A stretch of 64,000 nt of DNA, from the NCBI RefSeq assembly GCF_900172345.1, contig NZ_FWFY01000003.1, positions 310,001 to 374,000 on the forward strand. The letters are read 5' to 3'. Under the pieces are notes generated by a model. That model was not told where the DNA came from. It saw only the letters and a list, made by a program, of their open reading frames with translations, and searched no databases. Shown piece by piece: positions 9,845-18,657 of this stretch. Position numbers and translations under genes: made by a program. How positions within the stretch are numbered: the stretch's first letter is position 1; every line of letters begins with the position of its first letter. The stretch is from Limimaricola soesokkakensis. Lineage in GTDB: Bacteria; Pseudomonadota; Alphaproteobacteria; Rhodobacterales; Rhodobacteraceae.

Positions 9845-12034
9845 TCAGACCGCCAGCTCGGCCTCGGCCGCCGGAATGTGCAGCGCGGTCTCGAACGCGG
9901 TGCGGTAGAGCGTCGAGAGCTCCGACAGCGGCGCGGTGGCACCGCCGAGGCTCACCGTCGTACCGCCGAAGCGGCCGACCCGCGCCAGCGCGATCCCGGC
10001 GGAGCCGGCGGCGGCCTCCAGCGCCGCGGCGCTGTCCTCGTCGGCGGCGATCAAGTAGCGGCCCTGATCCTCGCCGAACAGCGCCGCCGTGCCGGTGACG
10101 CCGATCTCGACACCCAGGCCCGCGCCCTCGGCCATCTCGAAGGCAGCCAGCGCCAGCCCGCCATCCGAAAGGTCGGTGCAGGCGCGAATGAGCGCGTGGT
10201 TGTCGCGCACGAAGAGGCCATGCGCCTTCTCGGTCGCCAGATCGACATGCGGCGCATCGCCCTCGTCGCGGCCCAGCATCTCCCACAGCAGCGCCGAGCG
10301 GCCGAGATGCCCCTCGGTGGTGCCCAGAACCAGCGCCACGTCGCCCTCGCGCGGCTGCGTGCCGATGGCGCGGTCGGCGGTCTCGATCAGCCCGACGCCG
10401 CCGATGGTCGGCGTCGGCAGGATGCCGGTGCCGTCGGTTTCGTTATAGAGCGAGACGTTGCCTGACACGATCGGGAAGTCGAGCGCTTCGCAGGCCTCGC
10501 CGATGCCCTTGATGGCGCCGACGAGCTGGCCCATGATCTCGGGCTTTTCGGGGTTGCCGAAGTTGAGGTTGTCGGTCGCGGCGAGCGGCTTGGCGCCGGT
10601 GGCGATCAGGTTGCGCCATGCCTCGGCCACCGCCTGCTTGCCGCCTTGATAGGGGTTCGCCTTGACGTAGCGCGGCGTCACGTCGGAGGTGAAGGCCAGC
10701 GTCTTGTCGGTGCCATGCACCCGCACGAGGCCCGAGCCCGCGCCCGGCGCGCGCGCCGTGTCACCCATCACCATGTGGTCGTATTGCTCCCAGACCCAAG
10801 CCTTGTGCGCGTGGTTCGGCGAGCCGATCAACGCGCGCAGCCCCTCGATCGCATTGACCTCATCGACCAGCGGCAGCGGCGCGGGCGCGGGCGTCTCGAC
10901 CCACGGGCGATCATATTCCGGCGCGGTGCCCGAGAGCGCCTTGAGCGGCAGGTCGGCCTTGGTCTCGCCCTCGTGGATGATCAGGAAGCGGTCCTCGGGG
11001 ATCGTCTCGCCGACGATGGCGAAGTCGAGGTCCCACTTGTCGAAGATCGCGCGGGCCACGGTCTCCTTCTCGGGGCGCAGCACCATGAGCATCCGCTCCT
11101 GGCTCTCCGAGAGCATCATCTCGTAGGCGGTCATCGCCTTTTCGCGGCAGGGCACGCGGTCGAGGTCGAGCCGGATCCCGAGATTGCCCTTGTCGCCCAT
11201 CTCCACGGCCGAGCAGGTGAGACCGGCCGCGCCCATATCCTGGATCGAGATCACCGCGCCCGAGGCCATCAGTTCGAGGCAGGCCTCCATCAGGCGCTTT
11301 TCGGTGAAGGGATCGCCGACCTGCACGGTCGGGCGCTTGTCCTCGATCGTGTCGTCGAACTCGGCCGAGGCCATGGTCGCGCCGCCGACGCCGTCGCGGC
11401 CCGTCTTCGCGCCGAGATAGACCACCGGCATGCCGACGCCCGAGGCCGCCGAGTAGAAGATCGCGTCCGCATCGGCGAGGCCGGCGGCGAAGGCGTTGAC
11501 GAGGCAGTTGCCGTTGTAGCTGGGGTGGAACCGCACCTCGCCGCCGACATTGGGCACGCCGAAGCAGTTGCCGTAGCCGCCGACGCCCGACACCACGCCC
11601 GAGACGAGGCGGCGGGTCTTGGGGTGCTCGATCTCGCCGAAGCTGAGCGCGTTCATCGCGGCGATCGGGCGTGCGCCCATGGTGAAGACGTCGCGCAGGA
11701 TGCCGCCGACGCCGGTCGCGGCCCCTTGGTAGGGCTCGATATAGGAGGGATGGTTGTGGCTCTCCATCTTGAAGACCACCGCCTGGCCGTCGCCGATATC
11801 CACGACGCCCGCATTCTCGCCGGGACCGCAGATCACCTGCGGACCCTCGGTCGGCAGCGTCCGCAGCCATTTCTTCGAGGATTTGTAGGAGCAGTGCTCG
11901 TTCCACATGGCCGAGAAGATGCCGAGCTCGGTGAAGCTCGGCTCGCGGCCGATGATCTCGAGGATGCGCGCGTATTCGTCGGGCTTGAGCCCGTGCGCGG
12001 CGATGAGGTCGTCGGTGATCTGGGGGTCGGACAT
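9845..12034 (-). CDS. purL: Phosphoribosylformylglycinamidine synthase subunit PurL
   Basis: A 729-residue small-type PurL, the synthetase subunit that converts FGAR to FGAM with ATP and ammonia from PurQ, the fourth step of de novo purine synthesis. Landmarks are [15 protein letters not shown] near the N-terminus and the loop [16 protein letters not shown] with the conserved histidines. Two tandem AIRS-like halves follow, and length matches PurL of the PurLQS type. The ATG at 12034 gives the usual start MSDPQIT. bolA and grxD follow on the same strand after a 92-base gap. Confidence 0.96.
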   Translation of the reverse strand: MSDPQITDDLIAAHGLKPDEYARILEIIGREPSFTELGIFSAMWNEHCSYKSSKKWLRTLPTEGPQVICGPGENAGVVDIGDGQAVVFKMESHNHPSYIEPYQGAATGVGGILRDVFTMGARPIAAMNALSFGEIEHPKTRRLVSGVVSGVGGYGNCFGVPNVGGEVRFHPSYNGNCLVNAFAAGLADADAIFYSAASGVGMPVVYLGAKTGRDGVGGATMASAEFDDTIEDKRPTVQVGDPFTEKRLMEACLELMASGAVISIQDMGAAGLTCSAVEMGDKGNLGIRLDLDRVPCREKAMTAYEMMLSESQERMLMVLRPEKETVARAIFDKWDLDFAIVGETIPEDRFLIIHEGETKADLPLKALSGTAPEYDRPWVETPAPAPLPLVDEVNAIEGLRALIGSPNHAHKAWVWEQYDHMVMGDTARAPGAGSGLVRVHGTDKTLAFTSDVTPRYVKANPYQGGKQAVAEAWRNLIATGAKPLAATDNLNFGNPEKPEIMGQLVGAIKGIGEACEALDFPIVSGNVSLYNETDGTGILPTPTIGGVGLIETADRAIGTQPREGDVALVLGTTEGHLGRSALLWEMLGRDEGDAPHVDLATEKAHGLFVRDNHALIRACTDLSDGGLALAAFEMAEGAGLGVEIGVTGTAALFGEDQGRYLIAADEDSAAALEAAAGSAGIALARVGRFGGTTVSLGGATAPLSELSTLYRTAFETALHIPAAEAELAV

Positions 12035-12112
12035 GCGGGCGCTCTCCTGCTGGTCGCGCGCGTCATACAATCGGGACGCCGCAGGGGAAAGCGGGTTTCG
12101 ACGACTGGGAAT

Positions 12113-12253
12113 TCAGGCGGCAGAGGTCGCACCGGCCCGCCCCGCGGTCCATTCGCGCGCGAGGAACATGTCGACCAGGACGCCGTCGACATTCGGCCGC
12201 AAGGTGGCAATGGGTGGCCCATAGGCCGAAGTGCAGCAGATTTCTTCCACCAT
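12113..12253 (-). CDS. Possible small protein with a Cys-Cys pair
   Basis: A 46-codon open frame starting MVEEICCTSAYGPPIA and ending REWTAGRAGATSAA. It fills the 296-base gap between the VOC gene and purL. It looks protein-like (mixed hydrophobic and polar, a CC pair, a GVLVDMFLARE helix), but no Shine-Dalgarno is evident before its ATG and the frame runs on upstream without a stop, so it may be chance in GC-rich DNA. No family recognised. Confidence 0.3.
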   Translation of the reverse strand: MVEEICCTSAYGPPIATLRPNVDGVLVDMFLAREWTAGRAGATSAA

Positions 12254-12330
12254 GGGACAGGTCGCCGGGCCAGTCGACGCCTCCGGGGCAGGCTGGTGCA
12301 GCGCGGTGGGAGAGTTGAGTGCGGGCTGGC

Positions 12331-12720
12331 TCAGCGCTCTTCGCAAAAGCGCAGACGGTTCGAGAAGGGGTCGATCACGATCATCTCGTCGCCCCATGGC
12401 CGCGTCTCGATCTCCGGGCGGGCGTTGGGGTGCCGCTTGGCATGCAGGCTGTCCCTGAAGGCGCTCAGTCCCTCGACCGGTAGGTAGGCCGCGGCGCCGG
12501 GGCTGGCATCGCCATGATGACCGCTCAGATGCAACACCGCCCCGCCGCGCGCGATCTCGGCATAAAGCGGTTTGTTCGGGGCGAAGCGATGCTCCCACTT
12601 CACGCGAAATCCGAGGAAGTCGATGTAGAAGCTGCGGGCCAGCGCCTCGTCGAAGATTCGGAAGATCGGCACCGGCATCGCAAATTTTGGCGGCTGGGAA
12701 AGGGGATCGAAGCTTCGCAT
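12331..12720 (-). CDS. VOC (glyoxalase/bleomycin-resistance fold) protein
   Basis: A 129-residue cytosolic protein with two beta-alpha-beta-beta-beta halves typical of the vicinal oxygen chelate superfamily. The first half has FRIFDEALARSFYIDFLGF and the second ends MIVIDPFSNRLRFCEE, the standard DPxxNxLxF close of this fold. Its closest type is the bleomycin-binding class, but activity cannot be assigned. The ATG at 12720 is preceded by GGAGGG. A candidate sRNA with its own terminator ends about 70 bases upstream on the same strand, so expression may depend on an internal promoter or on read-through. Confidence 0.85.
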   Translation of the reverse strand: MRSFDPLSQPPKFAMPVPIFRIFDEALARSFYIDFLGFRVKWEHRFAPNKPLYAEIARGGAVLHLSGHHGDASPGAAAYLPVEGLSAFRDSLHAKRHPNARPEIETRPWGDEMIVIDPFSNRLRFCEER

Positions 12721-12789
12721 CCTGCCACCCTCCGGCTGTGACGCCGACAGGGTGCCCCCGCCTCCTGCCGCGAACAAGACAAAAGAGGC

Positions 12790-12874
12790 AAAAAAAAGCC
12801 GGGCACTCAGGCCCGGCAAGTCCAACAGGGAGGTATGAAGCGATGCGCCGCAAAGCAGCATCGGCTTCGAAAGC
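12790..12874 (-). ncRNA. Candidate trans-acting sRNA with a CCUCCC (anti-Shine-Dalgarno) motif
   Basis: On the minus strand three elements follow one another in about 85 bases. First is a hairpin with arms CGATGC/GCATCG (12863-12841). A single-stranded stretch containing CCTCCC (12833-12828) and CTGTTGGACTT comes next. Last is a perfect 7-bp stem GCCGGGC/GCCCGGC (12817-12798), followed by eight T (12797-12790), a textbook intrinsic terminator. A -35/-10 pair is placed correctly upstream. The layout resembles the CcsR/cuckoo sRNAs of alphaproteobacteria, which expose an anti-SD motif and respond to stress. The transcription start is estimated from the -10 box; family assignment is inference from architecture. 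Confidence 0.6.
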
Positions 12875-12880
12875 TGAAAT

Positions 12881-12905
12881 ATATAGCGGTTAGTGAACGA
12901 TCAAG
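12881..12905 (-). promoter_or_regulatory. RpoH-like promoter for the candidate sRNA
   Basis: On the minus strand CTTGAT (12905-12900) is followed after 13 bases by CTATAT (12886-12881). CTTG-type -35 boxes with CTATNT-type -10 boxes are what heat-shock sigma factors (RpoH) use in Rhodobacter, and the predicted start falls just before the sRNA hairpin. Confidence 0.5.
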
Positions 12906-12984
12906 TTCAAAACCCCTGCCATAGCGGCAAGGCCGTCATGCGCCCAGCGCATGACTATCTATTGGGCAGTCGCGGTGGAAATGC

Positions 12985-13890
12985 CTAATCGCCGAGCTGT
13001 TCGCGAAGTTTGCGGCGATGCGCCTGCACCTCTTCCTGCACGAAATCGCGGAAGGCGGCGACGCGCTTGGACTGCCGCAGCTCCTCCGGATAGGCGAGGA
13101 AGACCGGCACCTCGCCGGACTCCAGATCGGGCAGCACCCGCTGCAGCGACGGGAAATGCTGCGGCAGGTAGTCGGGCAGCACGCCGACACCGAGATCGTT
13201 GAGCACCGCTTGTAGCACGCCGAAGTAATTGTTCACCGTCAGCAGCGAGGGGATATTGTAGCTCAGCAGATCCTGCACCATCGCCGCCCCGGCCGAAACC
13301 TGCGCCGAGCTGGGGTTCTGGCAGATCAGGCGGTGGTTCTCGAAATCCTCGAGCTTTTCCAGCGGACCGGCGCGGTCGAGATAGCTCTGCGTCGCGTAGA
13401 GCCGCATCTTCACGTTCATCAGCCGCTTGCGGATCAGGTCGGCCTGGCTCGGCTCCTTCATCCGGATCGCCACATCGGCCTCGCGCATCGGCAGGTCGAG
13501 CACGCGTTCCTCGAGGATCAGGTCGATCTTGAGGTTGGGATAGGCCTCGTAGAGCTTGCGCATCCGGGGCGCCAGCCACAGCGTGCCGAAGCCGATCGGT
13601 GTGGTCACCCGCAGCTCGCCGAACACCTCCTCCTCGCTGTCGCGAATCCGCGCCGAGGCGGCCTCGAGCCGCTTGTTCATGGCGCGGGTCGCGTCGAACA
13701 GCAGCTCGCCCTGCTCGGTGAGGATCAGCCCGCGCGCGTGGCGGTGGAACAGCGTCGTATTGAGCTGCTCCTCCAGCGCCCGGATTTGCCGGCTCACCGC
13801 CGACTGGCTCAGATGCAGCGAATCGCCGGCGTGGGTGAGGCTCCCCGCATCCGCCACCGCATGGAATATCCGCAGCTTGTCCCAGTCCAT
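12985..13890 (-). CDS. LysR-family transcriptional regulator
   Basis: A 301-residue LTTR. The winged helix-turn-helix occupies residues 1-60 (MDWDKLRIFHAVADAGS, LSQSAVSRQIRALEEQL) and the periplasmic-binding-protein-like effector domain runs from about residue 90 to 290. Length is typical. The ligand and target are unknown. LTTRs often control a divergent neighbour; here the divergent gene is the acyltransferase, with about 250 bases between the starts, so regulation of that gene is possible but unproven. Confidence 0.92.
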   Translation of the reverse strand: MDWDKLRIFHAVADAGSLTHAGDSLHLSQSAVSRQIRALEEQLNTTLFHRHARGLILTEQGELLFDATRAMNKRLEAASARIRDSEEEVFGELRVTTPIGFGTLWLAPRMRKLYEAYPNLKIDLILEERVLDLPMREADVAIRMKEPSQADLIRKRLMNVKMRLYATQSYLDRAGPLEKLEDFENHRLICQNPSSAQVSAGAAMVQDLLSYNIPSLLTVNNYFGVLQAVLNDLGVGVLPDYLPQHFPSLQRVLPDLESGEVPVFLAYPEELRQSKRVAAFRDFVQEEVQAHRRKLREQLGD

Positions 13891-14143
13891 CGCCTATCCG
13901 TCCTGCCGTGTTCGTTGCGCCCGGCCATCTATGGCGCGGCGCGGTTCCTGCAAAGCGCCTGCGCGAAAATTCGCGCCGATGCGAGCGGAACCGGGCGCAG
14001 CATAGCGGGGAATTGAAAGATTTGTTGAATTTCTGGGCCCGAATGCCGGAACGTCGCAGTCCGCTGCCGCAATTCCTTGTGTCATCTGCCCGTCATGCAC
14101 CGCTGCGACCCTTCCTGCGCCAAGGCGCGGAAAGGATTTGGCC

Positions 14144-15043
14144 ATGCGACATGACCTGCTGGCCCGGGAGATCAGCTATGCCGGCAGCGCGCGCAGCCGC
14201 GGGGGGCGAGCCCTGATCCGCGTGATGGAAGCGGCCTCCGGCCGCCACAGGCTGATCCGCCGGGCGCGCGGCTACGAAGCCGATCTCGCCGCCGGAGAGG
14301 ACGTCTGGAGCGTCATGGCGCGCCGCTACGGGCTGGCGCTTGAGGTAACCCGGGGCGCGCTCGAAACGATCCCGGCGCAGGGTCCGGTGATCGTGGTGGC
14401 GAACCATCCCTATGGCATTCTCGACGGTCTGATGCTGGGCCACCTGATGTCGCAGCGACGCGGCGCGGAGTTCAGGATTCTCGCGCACAAGGTCTTCGGG
14501 GCCGCGCCCGAGATCGCTCGTGTCGTGCTGCCCGTCAATTTCGACGACAGTCGCACAGCGGCGCAGAAGAACCTCGCCACGCGAACGCTGGCGCTGGTGC
14601 ATCTGGGCGAGAACGGCGCGGTCGGCATCTTTCCGGGCGGCACCGTCTCGACCGCGGCGAAACCCTTCGGCATCCCCGGCGACCCGGTCTGGCGCAGCTT
14701 CACCGCCAAGATGGTCGCGCGCTCCGACGCCGCAGTGGTGCCGGTGTATTTCGAGGGCGCCAACTCGCGGCTGTTCTAGGTGGCGAGCCACCTGCATTAC
14801 ACGCTGCGCATGGGGCTGATGCTGCGCGAATTCGGGGCGCGCACCGATACGCCGGTGCGCGTGGCGATCGGCGATCCGGTGCCGCGCGCGGCGCTCGCCT
14901 CGCGCCGCGACGACCCCAAAGCATTGATGGATTTCCTCCGCAAAGCCACGTATGAGCTGTCTCCGACGCCCCGATCCATGGTGATGGGGCACGAATTCGA
15001 GAGCAGATACAGGGTGCGCGATGGCGGTCGGGATTTTCGATAG
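14144..15043 (+). pseudogene. PlsC-like acyltransferase interrupted by an in-frame TAG
   Basis: The frame encodes a lysophospholipid-acyltransferase-like protein of about 299 codons with an acceptor-binding HP..ILDG motif (ANHPYGILDGLMLG) and the downstream FPGGTVST and PVYFEGANSRLF blocks. Directly after LF there is TAG at 14777-14779, after which the same frame continues VASHLHYTLRMGLMLREF to a stop at 15043. Relatives, as I recall them, have a glutamine here, so CAG to TAG is a single change. Both halves keep GC-rich codon use. The enzyme would acylate lysophospholipids at the inner membrane. It could be a recent pseudogene, a suppressed codon or a sequencing error. ATG at 14144 follows AAAGGA. 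Confidence 0.75.
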
Positions 15044-15833
15044 TGGCTTGGGCGGGCTCACGGTACTGGACGCCATCGAACGGCGGCTGCCCGATCTGCC
15101 GCTCGTCTATTTCGGCGACAACGCCCATGCGCCCTACGGCGTGCGCACCGCCGACGATATCTACGAGCTGACGACGCAGGCGACCGAACGGCTGTTCGAT
15201 GCGGGCTGCGATCTCGTCATCCTCGCCTGCAACACCGCCTCGGCCGCAGCGCTCCGGCGCATGCAGGAGGGCTGGGTGCCCCGGGACAAGCGGGTGCTCG
15301 GCGTCTTCGTGCCGCTGATCGAGGCGCTGACCGAGCGGCATTGGGGCGACAACTCGCCGCCCCGGGAAGTCGGCGTGAAGCATGTCGCGCTCTTCGCCAC
15401 CCCCGCCACGGTGAGAAGCCGCGCCTTCCAGCGCGAGCTGGCCTTCCGCGCCATCGGCGTCGATGTCGAGGCGCAGGCCTGCGGCGGCGTGGTCGACGCG
15501 ATCGAGGAGGGCGACATGATCCTCGCCGAGGCGCTGGTGCGCTCCCATGTCGACGCGCTCAAGCGCAAGATGCCCGAGCCCGACGCCGCCGTTCTCGGCT
15601 GCACCCATTACCCGTTGATGGAAGAGGTGTTCCAGGACGCGCTGGGTCCGCAGGTCAAGGTGTTCAGCCAGGCCAACCTCGTGGCCGAAAGCCTTGCCGA
15701 CTATCTGCAGCGTCGTCCCGAGATGAAGGGCCCGGGCACCGAGAGCCTGTTCCTGACCACCGGCAGCCCGAAGAACGTGTCGAACCGCGCCACGCAGTTC
15801 CTGCGCCGCAAGATCGAGTTCATCCCGGCCTGA
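15021..15833 (+). CDS. murI: Glutamate racemase
   Basis: A 270-residue cofactor-independent racemase making D-glutamate for peptidoglycan. It starts [16 protein letters not shown], has the substrate loop [10 protein letters not shown], and both catalytic cysteines are visible in LACNTASA and GCTHYPLM. Its start overlaps the end of the interrupted acyltransferase frame by 23 bases, so in intact relatives the two are likely co-translated; premature termination upstream could reduce murI expression. Confidence 0.95.
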   Translation: MAVGIFDSGLGGLTVLDAIERRLPDLPLVYFGDNAHAPYGVRTADDIYELTTQATERLFDAGCDLVILACNTASAAALRRMQEGWVPRDKRVLGVFVPLIEALTERHWGDNSPPREVGVKHVALFATPATVRSRAFQRELAFRAIGVDVEAQACGGVVDAIEEGDMILAEALVRSHVDALKRKMPEPDAAVLGCTHYPLMEEVFQDALGPQVKVFSQANLVAESLADYLQRRPEMKGPGTESLFLTTGSPKNVSNRATQFLRRKIEFIPA

Positions 15834-15886
15834 TCGTTGTCCCAGGCGCGCCGCGCCCCTACCTGTCTTTCGACGAGGACCAACCC

Positions 15887-16915
15887 ATGACCCATTCCGC
15901 CGCCATTCTCGGAGCCTCCGGATATACGGGGGCCGAGCTTGTCCGACTGATCGCCACCCATCCGGGGATCGAGATCGCAGCGCTGTCGGGCGACCGCAAG
16001 GCCGGCATGGCGATGGGCGAGGTGTTCCCGCATTTGGGGCATCTGGAGCTGCCGAAGCTCTGCACCATCGACGAGATCGATTTCTCGGCCATCGACATCG
16101 CCTTCTGCGCGCTGCCGCATGCGATGAGCCAGGCGGTGATCGCGGATCTGCCCAAGGATCTGAAGATCGTCGACCTCTCGGCCGATTTCCGTCTCAGGAA
16201 CGATGGCGAATACGAGAAGTGGTACGGCAAGCCGCATGCCGCGATGGAGCTGCAGGCCGAGGCCGTCTATGGTCTGACCGAGTTCTACCGTGAGGAGATC
16301 CGCACGGCGCGGCTCGTCGCCGGGACGGGGTGCAACGCCGCCACCGTGCAGTTCGCTCTGCGGCCGTTGATCGAGAAGGGTCTGATCGATCTCGACGACA
16401 TCGTCTGCGACCTGAAGAACGGCGTCTCGGGCGCCGGCCGCTCGCTCAAGGAGAACATGCTCTTCGCGGAACGCTCCGAGGACGTGCTGGCCTATTCCGC
16501 CGGTGGCACGCATCGGCATCTGGGCGAGTTCGACCAGGAGTTCTCCCAAATCGCCGGGCGCGAGGTACGCATCCTCTTCACCCCACATCTGGTCCCCGTG
16601 AACCGCGGCATCCTCGCCTCGTGCTACGTGAAGGGCGACCCGCAAGCGGTCCACGAGGCGCTGCGATCGCGCTACGCCAACGAGCCGTTCCTGCGGGTGC
16701 TGCCCTTCGGCAAGCTGCCGGGGATGAGCCATGTGCAGGGTTCGAACTTCTGCCATCTGGGCGTGGCGGGCGACCGGGTGTCGGGCCGTGCGCTGGTGGT
16801 CTCGACCCTCGACAATCTGTGCAAGGGGTCTTCGGGCCAGGCGTTGCAGAACGCCAACCTGATGCTGGGCCTGCCCGAAACGGAGGGGCTGATGCTGGCC
16901 CCGGTCTTTCCCTGA
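15887..16915 (+). CDS. argC: N-acetyl-gamma-glutamyl-phosphate reductase
   Basis: A 342-residue NADPH-dependent reductase of the third arginine-synthesis step. The Rossmann motif [10 protein letters not shown] is at the N-terminus and the catalytic cysteine lies in [12 protein letters not shown]; HxGE-type residues follow in GTHRHLGEF. It belongs to the short bacterial ArgC type. The ATG at 15887 is the first codon that gives the standard start MTHSAAILG. Its TGA overlaps the ccmE ATG by one base, an odd pairing of arginine and cytochrome c genes that probably reflects operon packing. Confidence 0.95.
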   Translation: MTHSAAILGASGYTGAELVRLIATHPGIEIAALSGDRKAGMAMGEVFPHLGHLELPKLCTIDEIDFSAIDIAFCALPHAMSQAVIADLPKDLKIVDLSADFRLRNDGEYEKWYGKPHAAMELQAEAVYGLTEFYREEIRTARLVAGTGCNAATVQFALRPLIEKGLIDLDDIVCDLKNGVSGAGRSLKENMLFAERSEDVLAYSAGGTHRHLGEFDQEFSQIAGREVRILFTPHLVPVNRGILASCYVKGDPQAVHEALRSRYANEPFLRVLPFGKLPGMSHVQGSNFCHLGVAGDRVSGRALVVSTLDNLCKGSSGQALQNANLMLGLPETEGLMLAPVFP

Positions 16916-17373
16916 TGCGCGGGCTCAAGAAAACCCGGAGGATTCAGGTCCTCATCCTCGCGGCAGTGGCGCTGGCGCTGGCCACCGGCATCATCGGTTA
17001 CGCGATGCGCGACGGGATCAGCTTCTTCCGTTCGCCCGCGCAGGTGCTGGCCGAGCCGCCCTCGCCGAACGAGGTGTTCCGCCTCGGCGGTCTGGTCGAA
17101 GAGGGCACGCTCTCGCGCGGTCAGGGCGAGACGGTGACCTTCTCGGTGACCGATGGCGCGGCCTCGGTGCCGGTCGCCTATACCGGCATCCTGCCGGACC
17201 TGTTCGAAGAGGGGCAGGGCATGGTCGGGCAGGGCCGCTGGACCGGTGAGCACTTCGAGGCGATCGAGATCCTCGCCAAGCATGACGAGAGCTACATGCC
17301 CAAGGAAGTGATCGACGCGCTGGAGGAGCAGGGCGTCTACAAGGCACCGAACGCCGCGTCGCCGTCGAATTAA
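16915..17373 (+). CDS. ccmE: Cytochrome c maturation heme chaperone CcmE
   Basis: A 152-residue membrane-anchored periplasmic protein that carries heme covalently from CcmC to CcmF. One transmembrane helix spans residues 10-30, followed by an OB-fold domain. The heme-binding histidine is H123 in AKHDESYMPKE, with the conserved Tyr at 127. It is coupled to argC by a one-base overlap. The muramidase/holin pair is inserted between ccmE and ccmF. Confidence 0.95.
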   Translation: MRGLKKTRRIQVLILAAVALALATGIIGYAMRDGISFFRSPAQVLAEPPSPNEVFRLGGLVEEGTLSRGQGETVTFSVTDGAASVPVAYTGILPDLFEEGQGMVGQGRWTGEHFEAIEILAKHDESYMPKEVIDALEEQGVYKAPNAASPSN

Positions 17374-17418
17374 CGAAGCGGCGGCATTCTCCCATCCGGG
17401 GTCACGGAGGGGTGCGGA

Positions 17419-18030
17419 ATGAAGAGCGTGGAACAGATCGCGGCGGAGATCGTCGCGCGGGAAGGCGGCTATGTCGACGACCCGGACGATCCGGGTGGTG
17501 CGACGAATTACGGCGTCACTATCGGCACGCTGCGCAGGCTCGGCCGCGATCTCGATGGCGACGGCGTGGTCACCAAGGCCGATCTGAAGCGGCTCACCGC
17601 CGGGCAGGCGGCCGAAATCTTCATCGAGCATTACTTCAGGCGACCGCGCATCGACGCGCTGCCCGAGAGCCTGCACGCTTCGGTCTTCGACATGTATGTC
17701 AATTCGGGCGCCAATGCGGTGAAGATCCTGCAGCGCCTGCTGGTGGCGATGCGTATCCCCGTCGCCATCGACGGCATCATCGGCCCGCAGACCATCGCCG
17801 CCGCGGGCCGGGCGCAGGCGGCCGCGCCCGATCATCTCGCCGACGCCTATGGCATCGCCCGGCGCAACTACTACTACGCATTGGCGGATCGTCGTCCGGC
17901 GAGCCGCAAATACGCGCGCCGCCGCGATGGCGGCAAGGGCGGCTGGATCCGCCGCGCCGAGGAGTTCATTTCGCCGCGCTATCACCTGAGCGAGGCGCAA
18001 CATCGCGAAAGGGTGGCAACATGGGGCTGA
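17419..18030 (+). CDS. GH108-type N-acetylmuramidase (holin-associated)
   Basis: A 203-residue predicted peptidoglycan hydrolase. The N-terminal signature is EGGYVDDPDDPGGATNYGVT (residues 15-34), with the catalytic Glu and substrate loop of the GH108 family. A peptidoglycan-binding-like region around IDGIIGPQTI follows. There is no signal peptide, as in phage endolysins that need a holin. The holin-like gene downstream overlaps its 3' end by 10 bases. Placement inside the ccm cluster suggests a domesticated lysis module; its cellular role (secretion, gene-transfer-agent release, envelope turnover) is not known. Confidence 0.88.
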   Translation: MKSVEQIAAEIVAREGGYVDDPDDPGGATNYGVTIGTLRRLGRDLDGDGVVTKADLKRLTAGQAAEIFIEHYFRRPRIDALPESLHASVFDMYVNSGANAVKILQRLLVAMRIPVAIDGIIGPQTIAAAGRAQAAAPDHLADAYGIARRNYYYALADRRPASRKYARRRDGGKGGWIRRAEEFISPRYHLSEAQHRERVATWG

Positions 18031-18578
18031 TCGGTGGGTTGCTGACGACGCTGTTCGGCGCGCGCCGCAACGTCGTGGTCGAGACGGTCGAGGCGTTTCG
18101 CGAGAATGCCGAGGCCGGGGCCGGGCGCGCCTCGGACCACCGCGCGGCGGTGCTGGCGCAGTTCGCTGCCGAGATGGCGCGAGAGCGGCGCGGCGGCTGG
18201 GATCGCTTCATCGACGGTCTGAACCGGCTGCCGCGCCCGGCCATGGCCTTCGGCACGCTGGGCCTCATCGGGGCCGCCATGGCCGACCCGGTCTGGTTCA
18301 TGGCGCGAATGGAAGGGCTGGCGCTGGTGCCCGAGCCGCTGTGGTGGCTGATGGGGGCGATCGTCAGCTTCTATTTCGGGGCACGGATGCAGGCGCATGG
18401 CCAGAGCTTCGAGCGCGAGATGGTCGAGGCGCTCGGGCGGATGCGCGCCCACCGGTCCGGCTCGATCCCGGGGCCCGCGCCCGCGCCGGCAGCCTTGCCA
18501 TCGCCGCGCGCGACCGGCCCGGATGCCCCTTGGGCGCCGAACGCGGCGCTCGACGACTGGATGCGCACGCAGCCGTGA
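18021..18578 (+). CDS. Holin-like membrane protein
   Basis: A 185-residue protein with an amphipathic, charged N-terminal third, two hydrophobic helices (about residues 75-90 and 100-118, the second being LWWLMGAIVSFYFGARMQ) and a Pro/Ala-rich charged tail. It resembles the three-helix holin-type proteins encoded next to GH108 muramidases. Its ATG lies inside the muramidase 3' end, so the two are translationally coupled. Holin function (pore for enzyme export) is inferred from the pairing, not from a strong motif. Confidence 0.75.
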   Translation: MGLIGGLLTTLFGARRNVVVETVEAFRENAEAGAGRASDHRAAVLAQFAAEMARERRGGWDRFIDGLNRLPRPAMAFGTLGLIGAAMADPVWFMARMEGLALVPEPLWWLMGAIVSFYFGARMQAHGQSFEREMVEALGRMRAHRSGSIPGPAPAPAALPSPRATGPDAPWAPNAALDDWMRTQP

Positions 18579-18657
18579 CCGGCTTTCCCGCGGGGGAGCG
18601 ACGATCCGTCCCGCCCCCGAGATAGCGCCGGAAGGGCGGATCGGGTAGAACCGAAGC

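Noticed and set aside
10646-12487. 613-codon open frame opposite purL
   Set aside because: Antisense shadow; purL motifs on the minus strand are unambiguous.
12113-12853. 246-codon minus-strand frame covering the VOC gene and sRNA region
   Set aside because: Overlaps the VOC gene in another frame and has no homology; only its last 46 codons were kept, as a weak small-ORF candidate.
14777-14779. Pyrrolysine or programmed recoding at the TAG
   Set aside because: No pyl genes or downstream recoding structure seen, and the family is not known for recoding; a point mutation or sequencing error is simpler.
17419-18578. Prophage
   Set aside because: Only a muramidase and a holin-like gene are present; no capsid, tail, integrase or attachment repeats nearby.
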